Part shown: one piece after another, positions 23,311 to 34,417 of the stretch | Numbering within the stretch: position 1 is the stretch's first letter | Layout of the letters: the number at the start of each line of letters is the position of its first letter | Source of the DNA: Cantharellus purpuraceus | Taxonomy: Eukaryota > Basidiomycota > Agaricomycetes > Cantharellales > Hydnaceae | Direction of reading: 5' to 3' | Assembly (NCBI GenBank): GCA_025174535.1 | Contig: JALBUN010000049.1 | Coordinates: 1,116,001-1,180,000, forward strand | Length of the DNA: 64,000 bases | Notes under the pieces: model-generated | Seen by the model: the letters and a program-made list of their open reading frames with translations, nothing else | Databases searched by the model: none | Told to the model about the DNA's origin: nothing | Position numbers and translations under genes: made by a program

Positions 23311-26300
23311 ATGGCCACTGCATCGTCATCCATTTCACAAGATGCTTCATCGTTGAGGGCAGCTGCTCTTTTGACTCTCAAATCTAAGGCAAAGCCTCGT
23401 TATCATCTTCCATCTCGTGCAGATCGACCTTCTCTAGATGATGCGTCTTCTGTTGCTTCTACTAGAAGAGCTACGCCATCACCAGAGCTTGACTACGGAT
23501 CAGACGATGGAATTGCTGACGCGGAAGGATCGACAGAAGAAGACGAGGTAGAAGGCGAGAAAGAGGAAGGTGAAATCAGCGACGATGAGACTGGTGCTGC
23601 CGTAAAGACTTCTCCTACGCTGATGGACATCGACGATGGACCTTTACCTGGCCTGGTCTCTTCTTCCGTTGGTGTGAAACCAGCGGAGGATACAGGTGGT
23701 CAGCACAGGAGTCGCGCCTCACCTCCAACGACCTTCACTCCTACAGCCCCGAAAGCCGTCACACACCCTACCTCTGCCCACTCCAATCCATCTGTACCTA
23801 AGGCTTCTGCTGTAATGCCGGATCAGCTGTCCACAGCATCTGTCACACTACCTACAGCTGCAAAGCCTATTTCACCTACAGCACCTGCGCCAGAACCTGG
23901 CTCTCGTCCCTCAGAACAATCGAGGATCACGAAGCTGCCGACACCTCCTCCACGTACCTCTCCTGTGTCAGTTCCTTCAGACGTTGCTTCTCGGAATATT
24001 GCACCTCGACCACACCAGCACGATACAAATCGACAAGAGACTGATGCAACAGCCAATTCTGATCGCTCTAGGGAAAACCAACGTGCTTCGCCTCCTGTAT
24101 CATCTCAAGAAGACAACGTTAAGCCCTCCTTGTCGACTCAGCCTGCTTTAGATAGCGCACATGTTCGTCCCTCGCTGAACAGTGAGTTGTCTGTCTGTTC
24201 CATCATTCTGACTTACTAATCCCATTCAATTTTTCTCTAGTGACGGCCGAGGAGTTCATCGAGGCTAAGTCAACTATTCTGGATCTGCTCGGCTGGGGCG
24301 TCCCCTCTGAGTACTTCATCAATTGTGGCTTGACTCGCGAAGCCATTTTCTATGCATTTACTGAGATGAATTTAAAGTGGGTCCAAGAAGCACCCACGTC
24401 TTCTCATCAATTGATTCCTGCCGCAGGTTACCTAGTAATCTTAACACTCAGGGTATCGTTCCTTATGGCCCTCCTGCGGATTATATGCCGGGATCTTCCT
24501 TAAGTACATCTGAGGTTCAAAGTACGATTTTAGTAGAATCATCTGCGATGCCTCGTCAACGTTATGAGCAGCCTTTCAAAGCCTCAATGTTACCCCCTAA
24601 ACCTACAGACCGGCGTGTATCTTTGGCAGTCCAAACAAACACAGGCCCCGTAAAGCTTGGCATTCCATCTACAGCACCACCTCACCCCCTTCCTCCAAGG
24701 CCGATGCCTGTATCGTCATCCCCAGCATCACCATCAACGACTACGCCGCAAGGGTTTGCAAATGGTCGTCCTCCTCTCCCCAGTAGTGGGATTGATTCGA
24801 GCCCTAGTTCGTCATCACCTAATGATCCTATTCCTGGACTACAAGGACAGTTCTCTCCTATCTCTGGGACTTCTTTACAAAGCAAGCCTACAAAAGTACC
24901 CTCTTATTCAATAAAGGATGCTCCAAAACATGGATATAGCGGCAATCTTGACGAAATTGAAACTCTCCGACGTCAGGAGCTACAGGCACGCAAGGCTGTT
25001 CTAGCCAGCCGAAAACCCAAGTCGGGGACTTTCAGTAATCTCAACAAGCTCTCTTCTACCCCTGGTCCGTCTCCAGCTGATACTGAAGATTCCAGTAAGA
25101 AGTCTCCTTCTCTGATGAAGCCTCCTACCCATCCTTCGCCCACCATTTCAGAACAGAAAGCGCTTGTGCCTGTGGAAACTGTGGATGATTTCCTAAAAAG
25201 TATTGCATCGGGATCGAGAGCTGATAGTATTAGCGGAGACAATACAGCAGGTCATGCATTGTCCCGCTCTCCAGACTCTATGGACATGGATATTGACTCT
25301 TATCCTCCGCGTGACGGCCCTAGTACTACTGGTCCTCCGGGAGTGTCGTGGAATTCTGCAGATGCTTCATTCTCTCGTTCATCATCGTCAATGGACTTTC
25401 GGTCGACTTCTGGACAGCAGCACCTATTCCGAGCGAGGGGTTCTATGAAGCGCCCAGTTGCATCCGACTTCGTAGATGATGATCCCACCTCAAATGATAG
25501 CCCTACCACAACCACTACAGTGGCCCACCACAGCGAACCCAACGGCCACAGTAGAGGCACCTCATCTTTTACACCAAGCTTCGCAAATGTAGCTTCCACG
25601 CGTAAACTCGTCATTGATTTCAGTGACACGGAGGACGAGGAAGATGGAAATGGCGTTAGCGGCCAACTGGAGCATGCTCACCGTCCTCCGGCTCATACTC
25701 CCAATGTTCCATCAGGCTCATCTGGTATGGGTACAGGTGCAAGTAATGCGCCAACTCCTGAATCAGTCCCTCAAGCGCTGCCGTCAGGCATTACTCCCCA
25801 AGCGTTACTTATTAAAGAACAAGAAATAAAAAGAATGAAGGAGTTAATAGCAGAACGAGAGAGAAATCGTCTCAAGAAACTTGCGAATCCGGTTCGTCGA
25901 TTGAAATTTTACTCTATATCTGGTTTTCTCCATGGCTTCCCTAATAGCCGAAAAACAAGACACCACCACCTCCTTCATCCCGGAGTTCTTCCTCCAAGAA
26001 TGATTCATCGAATCCATCTGAGACCGGGATAACCGACGTCGTTCCAGGAGAAACAGTCTCGTCAGAGAAAACAGATGGCATCGCTATACATCCTTCATCT
26101 GCACGCGGTGGAGATGGTTTGGCGACGTCTGCCGCTGGTGATGTCATGGAAGAGGATGCAGTTATGCACGATATTTTCGCTAGAGGTACACTGCTTTTCC
26201 CGTCCGATCTGATCCATCTTATATAAGTGCAGATGGGTCAAATCCGGACATGTCCACGACGTCCACCCCACCCTCCACCGGTTTTTAACCCTATCACTTT

Positions 26301-27335
26301 CTTGTTCCTGCGGGCCTTCAACTTACTAAACCCTTATATTTCCAGATCCCTCGGTACCCGAAGTACAAGATACGATTATGGGCGAACAGGGTAAGTTGGA
26401 AATGCCTTCTACTTGTCACAAGGCGATTGCCTCCTTAACGTGTATATTGTAGTCTTGACGGCGGAAGCTGGGCACGAACAAGCGGCAAGCGTCGTTCCGG
26501 TTTTACAGCGCTAATGCGCTCTCATTATCATGGTTTTTGTACTAAGCGATGTTTTGGCTCTTGTTTTGCTGGCCTTTTTTGTTTACAGGTGGATCCTGAA
26601 AGGACTCCTTCCGGCGATCAACAGCAAGTTCAAGATTTGCAGTTTCATCTGCAGTCTTCCGGAAACGAGGTGCGTACTCGGTTACTATGCTCACCTACCG
26701 GCTTGCATCTGCCCATGGTTTACGCTCAACATTCTTTGGAACGCGTCGACGCTTCGTTACAGGCAACATGTGAACAAGTCACGTCACGTCGCTTTTCACC
26801 CTACAACTCTCCTCTGTCTCCCTTTGTTTCTTTTCGCTCGACTTCCCAGCTGGATAGTTTTAGCATAGTTGATAGTTTTCTATCTTCAACTTGGACTTTT
26901 TCATTACCTTCACTTTCCTTAGATACACCGGTCTCCCAACAGCTCTCTACTTTGTTACGCCCACTCAAGGAGGGGACACTTCTCAAGCTTGACCCAAAGC
27001 GTGCCATCTGTCAGTTCGAAATACCCGGTGCAGGAAGATGTAGGGATGCGACATGTCCAAACGTCCATCTTCGCGCTTTTGATCCAAATGGTGAGTTTAC
27101 TTGTCCGCCTTAGCTTTGTGCTCACTGTACTGGCACCTTCCATTTTCCACCATTCCATGCATACGGCTCAATAACAGACGACGAGACAGCACGGTACCTG
27201 GCAAAGGCCCTTCCTGCGCCTCAACCGACGGCGCAGGAGGTCAAGGCGGCCTTGTCGCGCGTCCGCGCCTCCCAGCAAGAACTGGATCTCGACGGTCGAA
27301 TCACTCAGACGTTACTCCAGCTGGGCGTGCGGTGA
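23311..27335 (+). CDS. RED1: zinc-finger (zf-C3H1) protein, Red1/ZFC3H1-like RNA-surveillance scaffold
   Basis: Large, mostly disordered nuclear-type protein. The ATG at 23311 follows a possible 5'-UTR splice acceptor. Exon 1 is Ser/Pro/Thr-rich with an acidic EEDEVEGEKEEGEISDDE stretch. After the intron at 24181-24240 comes a short conserved helical segment (AEEFIEAKSTILDLLGWGVP, YFINCGLTREAIFYAFTEMN). A further intron leads to a long Pro/Ser exon (24.43-25.89 kb) that contains an ETLRRQELQARKAVLASR helix and ends in a basic coiled-coil helix (IKEQEIKRMKELIAERERNR). Smaller exons follow (25966-26186, 26345-26390). Near the C-terminus is the zinc finger AICQFEIPGAGRCRDATCPN and VHLRAF, spacing C-x9-C-x4-C-x3-H, matching the putative zinc-finger of S. 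pombe Red1 and human ZFC3H1. The last exon ends TLLQLGVR with TGA at 27335. Known relatives link Mtl1/Mtr4 helicase to nuclear exosome decay. The exon structure between 26.19 and 26.59 kb is only approximate. Confidence 0.75.
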
Positions 27336-29649
27336 CGTCCAGATAGTTGGAGTACTCCCTGAGCACCAGCTGCAATATGAACCGATGGCATTAAGACAAG
27401 GCCGAGAACTTAAAGAGCAGGGGGCCATCAGTGGGCAGCTTCGCGCTGTTCCTGACGACAGTTCTCGAGGATATGAGGTGTCATTGTAGCGCTGTTTCCG
27501 GTTCCTCTCTATGTTTTCTCCATTTTTCGTGATCTTGCTCGCAGCATTGTGGTTTTTTTTTTATGTTTTACGTGTATGTCTCGTTTATGACAGGAATGAA
27601 ATTGGTGGTCAAGATTTCGAGTCTGCGTGATGAAGTATGCGATCTGCATGGCTTGACGCAGTGCTGCACCGGACTTGTACGGAATTCAAGAACTCAGTAC
27701 TCAGCGCTCAGCGTTCAATGCTATAATATTGCTAGCATGCTCCCAGTCCCCAGCGAGACCTTAAAAGCCTTACCAAGGGTTCTTTAGCTAACATAACATT
27801 ATCCACGATTCCGAAATGTCGCCATGTGTGCAAGCACTGTATTTCCCCGCGTCCTGACCTGACGAGAGACGAAGGCAATTCAGATACTTGTTGCACAGAA
27901 TGAGTAGCTTTGTTATATACCAGGCATTTACGGCTGGATCTAACGGCGCAATAGCTCAGTGGCCAGAGCATGCGATTGCAGATCGCGTGGTCCCGCGTTC
28001 GAATCGCGGTTGTGCCTCTTTTGCTTCGTTTAACTGCCTTAGATACATGCAAACAGTGGACATCCGCCCTGTCTTCTCCTCCTTAGTTTCCTTTTAACAA
28101 GCTGCGTCCACTTGTGAATCAGGAGGCATGGAATCTAGTAGTATTACCCTGTCCATCACATCCATCCCTGGCAGTGCACTGCTTTCCACTGCATTTGTCT
28201 TCTTTGAGCTCTCGTAATCTACAGTCCCTTCAAGACGATTCCAGCGACGGTGAGGGCCAGAGTTTGCACTCCTGACTCCTGACATCGATGGTGGGAGGCG
28301 CATATCCCCTGACTTCTGGATCCTCTATATCGTCGTTGCGCATGCGTTGATCTCACATTAAGCCTGCCTGTCAGTGCACTGGAAAGGAGGTATTGGCCTG
28401 TATGGAGTTTGACAGGTCTTCCTCGAGAGAACAACTATCGGTCTACATGTCCTGTATACAGCTGTCCTCTCTGGCAGCCAGCTCTGAGTCATCTCCTCAG
28501 TTTGACCACCCTATCAACACCCCTCGTCCTCTTCAAAATTCTGTACACTGATTTCGCCTTATTCGATTGCTCTATGTTAGCCTGACATCCCTATCTCTGC
28601 AGAACAGAATGAGCCAAGGTTACCTTTCCTCCTGTATCTCATCCCAGTTCCAAGATGATGCCAAGAACGCCATTCGCAATATTCCTCAAGTAACCTTTGT
28701 TCATTGGGATATTGGAGCTTTGCATGGGTTCCGCCCCTATGCAGGGGACACTCTAGGATCGTTTTCACTCCCATCCAAAGCCTATCATGTCGTTGAGACA
28801 TGAACTACCCCAACCACATTTTTCACTATATATGCCGCTCGCTCAAGGCACATCCCAGCCAATAAATTTGATCTTCGGTAGTACGCTCAATATGTACGAC
28901 TTGATTTTTGTCACCGGCACTATACGCTACGCCCTTAACCCACATGCCACCAGGGATCGTTTCGGATATAAAATATTTGGATACTGAGGGATTGACCTCA
29001 GCCTTTTCTGGTGATCATCAGCATGCGAATCAGCACGAGACTCTTTACCATTGGTGCCAGAGAATGATTTATCCGAAGTCCGCGAGAGTATGAGGGGGCA
29101 AAAGTTGTGCGCGTTTGATTCAATTATCTCCTCGCTAATCTTTGTCATTGTGGTAGTAGTCCTGGGATCGAGGCAGCAGGCGGTGATCCCGGGACCATGA
29201 TCACGATGACAAATATTGCTCCGATGCTAGCAGCGAGGAACTTATGGGACCAGGCGACAGACTGTTGGTGGATCCATGGTTGCTCTCTGACACGTGTACT
29301 GGTCCCAGTCGAGGATGTGGACCCTAAATCAGACACCTAAATGCCTGGTAATATCAATTCAGATCAATCACAATGAGACTACCATATCGCATTCATAATG
29401 TACTGGAACGCAGTCCTATATACATGGGATGCCACCATGTAAATCTTCGCTAGTTTAGATACCCGAACTAACGGGAAATTTCATTGCCACATCATGGTCT
29501 GCAAGGAGCAGCTAGGTTTATCGACCTGGACAGTGATAATTCTTGAACGGTGTCACAAGAGAGCGGACAGTTTGGCGAAGGTGGTAATAGGAGAGACGAG
29601 ATATACAGATGTTGAAAACCTAAATAGGCAACGGACTAGCTTTCACACA
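27336..29649. other. gene-poor stretch of 2.3 kb (contains one tRNA)
   Basis: Apart from tRNA-Cys at 27945-28017 I see no gene I can support. Open frames near 28567-28803 (plus) and 29145-29336 (minus, one hydrophobic segment FLAASIGAIFVIVIMV) lack plausible ATG starts or partners for splicing. No long direct or terminal inverted repeat was noticed by eye. Confidence 0.4.
27945..28017 (+). tRNA. tRNA-Cys (anticodon GCA)
   Basis: GGCGCAA pairs with TTGTGCC (one G-U) as acceptor stem, and the discriminator base is T at 28017, the U73 identity element of Cys tRNAs. The D arm is GCTC-AGTGGCCA-GAGC. The anticodon arm TGCGA-TTGCAGA-TCGCG carries GCA. The T arm CCGCG-TTCGAAT-CGCGG is perfect. A TCTTTT run directly after can serve as the Pol III terminator. 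No intron. Confidence 0.97.
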
Positions 29650-31073
29650 TCAGGACGTTCTACACTGCGACAGCACCTTGTTCACAAGATCGGCCATGAT
29701 TCGCTGGCCTTGCTTTGAGGGGTGGCTTGTAAACGGCTGTCAGCCTTCAAATCACTGCAAGAGCTCGAGACATGATACGCACGAAGCAATCCAATAGAAA
29801 GTGTGATCGGGATCAAAGCTGCAGGAGTCAAGGAAGAGGGCAACATGAGATATATATCACATCACTTCAGGAAACTTACCAGATATTGGGAGGACTACAG
29901 CACGGCCCCGGACCCGTGTCACAAAACTGGTTTGATGTGTAACCGAAAGCTTTGAAGCCAGGGGGTTGGTTATCGACAATTGCCGTCCACATAGGCGCGA
30001 AATCGACGAAGGCAGCTCTGAAAGGCGGATACATAACAGAATCTCGGCGAGCATTGAGGCCAGAGAAGATAGCCTGCTTGTATGCATCACCAGACGCTGA
30101 CTGGCTCCCAATCCCATAGACATCTTTAGGAAGTATATTAGTTACCGCAGCATGCACGAGCAGTGAGTGTAGCTAACGAACCAAGAACCAAGAAACTGCG
30201 AGCATTGGTGGGTGGGGATGACAACAGATCAATCTGATTGAGCACAGTTTGGGCAGCTTGTGGTAGATGGTCACCGTCCACTAATACAGGAAACATCAAT
30301 ATATAACGCTTGTGAATATGGGCATCGCATGCCTTGTGACGCCAAAAAATCGTTGATTCCGAAGAACACTACGTATAGAGTTGTCAGAGGGTCTAGCTTG
30401 TGTGACTGACTCAGGAAAAGATTCGCTGTATGCGTCATGTAAGTATCAGAACATATTCAACGCGTGGAACAAACCTTGATGGATGAAGTCACTATTAGTG
30501 GCGCGACTTGGCCATAGTGTCCTGTTGGTGACGGCGGCACTGACCTGTGAATGATTGGAAAACGCAACAATGAAGGCTAAAGGCAGATAGAACTGACAGC
30601 ATAGTTCATAACGGTGATGTTGCCATGGTCAAGCGCAAAATCCTCAACTGAATCACGGTGATTCAAAATGAGACAAACAACAGTTCCACAGACAACTTAC
30701 CCCACATAAGTCCATTGGTGCTGCGTCCCCCGGCTTCAGGATCAGGAGGAATAACAACTGCCGGTGGAGGCGGTGTGCCGTCACGATTTCCTCCCGTGTC
30801 CGCTATAGGACATCAACCAACATGGTGCATAAGCAGAGCTCATGTAGAGGAGTGTAAAATATTACTGTAGGAATCCCCAAATGACACAATGGTCTTGTAG
30901 AAATTTGGTGTTAGCAAACCGGAATTAACATCGGAGAATTTTCCACTAAACGAGCCACAGTTTGGACCGATGGCGAGATGGATCCCGTCATTTGTACCGT
31001 TTCCTCCAGCTTGTCTTGGATATGTGGCAGCAAAGAAAGACAAGCACAAAGCAAGCGTGAACGCGAAAAGCAT
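29650..31073 (-). CDS. secreted GDSL-family esterase, CE16 (acetylesterase)-like
   Basis: The ATG ends at 31073 and opens with a signal peptide (MLFAFTLALCLSFFAATYPR). Block I is IVSFGDSYTDTGGNRDGTPP: the catalytic Ser sits in GDSY, rebuilt by an intron of about 60 bp at ~30.80-30.86 kb. PEAGGRSTNGLMWVEDFALD follows. Block III is FFGINDF near 30.35 kb. Later exons read DVYGIGSQSASGDAYKQAIF, a PPFRAAFVDFAPMW segment and a CDTGPGPCC cysteine cluster. The last two exons give FDPDHTFYWIAS and HPSKQGQRIMADLVNKVL with the block V Asp and His, ending CRTS and a stop at 29650-29652. Carbohydrate esterase 16 enzymes remove acetyl groups from xylo-oligosaccharides; the substrate here is an inference from similarity. 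The gene is divergent from the taxilin gene. Confidence 0.88.
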
Positions 31074-32019
31074 GAGTTCCGCACGACGAAGACGGTTAGA
31101 GACCTCTTCGATTGAACACAGAGCTGAGCTCTCATTTATACGTGGGCCGACGCCAGGTGGTAGCACGAGAACATGCACCCCCCCGTACTGCGATGCATGG
31201 AAGGTCCTTCCTGCAATATCGCGGTCAATGGCCACATGAACCGTTGCTGTTCTTCTTTCTTTTCCCGCCCACATGGTCTCTGGTCACGACGCCAGGTTAG
31301 ACGCCCCGGAAGAGAAGCAAATTCCGCCTTATACAGCTCGACTGGACCACTAAACAAAGGCGGGCTATTTACTGTAGCGGGGAGAACTTCATTAGAATCC
31401 TCGACGTACTAGGTGCGTCGACCCGTAAGCGTCATGTGAGAGTTGTATGGGCCCGGAGTAATATCTATCATGTTGACATTGATGTTTATATGCAGCTATC
31501 GCTCCGGGGTTTTTGAACATCGCGGAACGAGATTAAAGCTAGATTCCGGGGCATCCGAATAACTGAACTACTCACTGGCTTCAGGTGACGGTCTCGTGTC
31601 CGCAGACACTGGGCTAAGCAGACTGGAGAACCTATAGGCTCAACACGAAAGCAATATCCAGATGCCGCTCTAGTAGGTTTTATTTGATATAAATAGGCCA
31701 AGTAGTCTGCCTGCAAATCGTACGTTTGTCAACAAAAACCAAAGCGACGACCGAGCTCTCGATTTATATACATGGTATTTGAAATTTCTGTCCAGAAAAC
31801 ACAACTTATTATAAGTACGCGACCGTTTATAAGAACAAAAGTGCGAGAATATAAGCGTCAGTCCAAAAGTCATCAACAAAGGAATACGAGTGTACAAACA
31901 AAGATCCCCCGGTAGAACGAACTAGACGAAAATTGTCTTGGTGGCACTTACTCCTCGTCATTTTCCCTACTGCTGGTTCACGCCAGTCTTCGGTCTTTAC
32001 TTGTCCGTGATTCTCGCCC
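31074..32019. other. divergent intergenic region, 0.95 kb
   Basis: Should hold the promoters of the secreted esterase (minus) and the taxilin gene (plus). A TATA-like tatataaat motif is visible in reverse near 31.68-31.78 kb. No coding exon is supported. Confidence 0.4.
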
Positions 32020-34260
32020 ATGGCAGCCAACGGCGCCACGAGTAATCAAAATCCACGGACAGCTGCTTCCAAACCAGCACCTACTGGACCTGCTCCTCCT
32101 GTCCCGGCCTCTGCTCCTCCACATCCTCCAAATGCTGTATCTACAGGCGGTCCCAGGGCCCCGCAATCTAGTGCCCCACACAATCCAAATGGGACTTCCG
32201 TCAACGGTGCTACCTCACATGCACATCCACCAACAACTAACGCCACGACGCAAAAGGGGAAGAAAAAGGCCGAGTCTGTGGACCCTGCGGCAATGTATGA
32301 GACGGTGAGGAACAGGATTGCTGCCCTTGAAGAAGAGGAGGTTCATGGGGAGGAAGAAGAGCGGCGGATCGGTGCGTGGCAGTCGATGAATTCAAACGGA
32401 ATACCGTGAGTCAAGTGCGTCAAGCATGCTGATGTCTGCCTTCAGCGGAGGAGGCCCGTAAAGCTGTCAAAGGCGTGTCGGATTCAGCGGTGCAATCGAA
32501 ATATATTGATCTGGTACGGAGATGTATTGTCAACATGAAGATTCGAGGCATCAGTTCAGTCTATCACCATAGTATCAGGAACTGAAACGACTAGAGCGCG
32601 ACCACGCGAAAGAGAAGCAGAAATTGGTCAAAGACAAGGACAATGGTACGCGTTTTTCCCTATTCGTATTTCTGGCATGGGCAGCTGACGAACGTCGAAA
32701 TTGACCAGCGAAGAGTCAATTGACCAAGGCAAACCAGAACAAGACCAGGTTTGAGAATGTGGCTAGGGAGCTGCAGAAGGTAGAGGACTAAGTCATTACT
32801 GAGGCCTTGATACTGAATACATATATACTCTAGGAGAACAAGAAGCTGAGGGTGATGTTTAGAGTTGCTAGCCCTATGTTGTTACTAACAGTCCATGTAG
32901 GAGGACGGTCGAATCATGTCTATAAACGTGAAAGAAGCTCAAGACGAGGTATGCTCCGCTAGTCTTAGGCATAATGTCATGTTCATTGCAAAAAAAAATC
33001 AGATTCTAAATCTTAAACTTGAGATGGAGCGGCGAGCAGATAAGGCAAAGAAGAAGGAGAAGAAGTATCTTGAGTCGGCAGACATCGTTCTCAAAGTTGT
33101 CTGCAAGTATCGGGCTGAGTTGTTTTTCAAGATATCTCGGAAGACCAAGCTCAGCAGACTCTTCAATGCCTGGACTGAGCGAATGGAAGCAGGGAGTGTT
33201 GTGAGTGTGGGCAAGAAAGATAAACAGGAGCATGACAGCGATACACTGGAGGAGAGGTCCCCAATGACGTTCTTGTTCACGCATCTAGGACGAAACATTG
33301 AACCAGATCAGACACCGGAAGATGTCGGGATGGAAGCCGGTGATGAAATCCTTGCTGTGGAAATGATGGATTTGACCAAAGACGAAATCGTGCGCATTAA
33401 GTTTATGATTAGCATTGGGACACCAACTCAAACCTCTCTATCATAGGATGAGGTTCCAGAACCTCAGCGGCAGCGCTTGAGGAAACATTGGACGGACAAT
33501 CCATATGAGTCAGTCCACTCGTCTGTCCGGACCATCGTCTCTGTGTATAGCTTACTTATGATGGTGTAGGACAAAACAAGCCATAGAGGATATTTTTGAC
33601 AATGTGTACGTTTCTTTCATAAGTCGCTTCAGTGTCTATGGGTTGATTGGAGAATAGGGTCCGTGAACGGCTGAAGGACGTGCTTCGGCAATATGAGCTT
33701 CGGGAGAAGCACTTTGACTGTGTGATACGTTCAAAGGAGCTGGAGGTGCTTCTATCGCGTGCTAGGGCGGAAGAACAGCGAGGTCTGGTGGAGCAAGAGC
33801 GGCGGAAGGCGGCCGAAAACGAAGCAAAGGCAAGTCCACATTTTCCCCCTGTCTGCTGCACGACTTGTCTTTTTTTAATGTCAGGGGGGACGAATAGACT
33901 CGTGAGCTGAATGAGGAGGCACAGCAACTCAAGGAGCAGTCCTCGCAGATACACCAGCAGCTGCAACGGCTAAAAGAGCAGAGTAGGGATATCAACTCTT
34001 CTCAGGCTCGTTTGTTGGAGGACCTTCGAGGTGGGTCTCTTCCCGCACGCATAGATTGGGTGGGCTCTGATGTACAGGCGATTCTAGCGTGTTGTGAAGC
34101 GGTGCGTATGACCGTGTCGTGGCTATGGAAGTTCTCTTACATCCACCTTCTTGCCTTGTAGCCCACCCCAGAGCGCACGCAGCGATTGCTTTTACGATTG
34201 CGGGACGAGCTGGAGAGGCGGGGTGCCAAGTTACCAGATGGGCCCAGTACAGGCGGATGA
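32020..34260 (+). CDS. taxilin-family coiled-coil protein with an internal SUMO-like domain
   Basis: The ATG at 32020 gives a Pro/Ala/Ser-rich N-terminus, then the start of the taxilin coiled coil (MYETVRNRIAALEEEE). Small exons continue it: KAVKGVSDSAVQSKYIDL, ELKRLERDHAKEKQKLVKDK, SQLTKANQNKTRFENVAREL, ENKKLR (18 nt) and MSINVKEAQDE. The exon 33003-33389 (387 nt) encodes ILNLKLEMERRADKAKKKEK, then a beta-grasp domain resembling SUMO: IVLKVVCKYRAELFFKISRK, LSRLFNAWTERM, MTFLFTHLGRNIEPDQTPED and VGMEAGDEILAVEMMDL. Flanking introns 32949-33002 and 33390-33446 are both phase 0. The coiled coil then resumes with TKQAIEDIFDN and VRERLKDVLRQYELREKHFD, KELEVLLSRARAEEQ and a long helix, ending KLPDGPSTGG. 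Taxilins bind syntaxins in vesicle traffic; the role of the SUMO-like insert is unknown. It ends in QTPED/GDEI...DLT with no C-terminal GG, so it is not a conjugatable SUMO. Confidence 0.83.
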
Positions 34261-34417
34261 CGCTGAGGACAATAGCGTTGTCTGGTTCTTCTTGCAACAT
34301 CAGCAGCCGCTGCTGAGGGCCGCTCTTGTGTATACTGGTAGCACACAAACCAGTGATGAACAAAGTAAATTGGAAATCCGATTATGAAAATTGTCCGTTT
34401 TTTTCTGAGATTCTACT

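Noticed and set aside
28567..28803. Possible small protein (MSQGYLSSCISSQFQDDAKN...)
   Set aside because: No signal peptide, domain or splice partners; isolated in the gene-poor stretch.
29145..29336. Minus-strand frame with one hydrophobic segment
   Set aside because: Starts at GTG, has no partner exons that extend it into a family, and a single TM-like stretch is weak evidence.
32020..34260. Two separate genes (taxilin and a stand-alone SUMO/Rad60-like gene) overlapping
   Set aside because: All intron phases join into one frame, and the SUMO-like exon has no own start context or stop. The possibility is kept as the refutation test in the finding.
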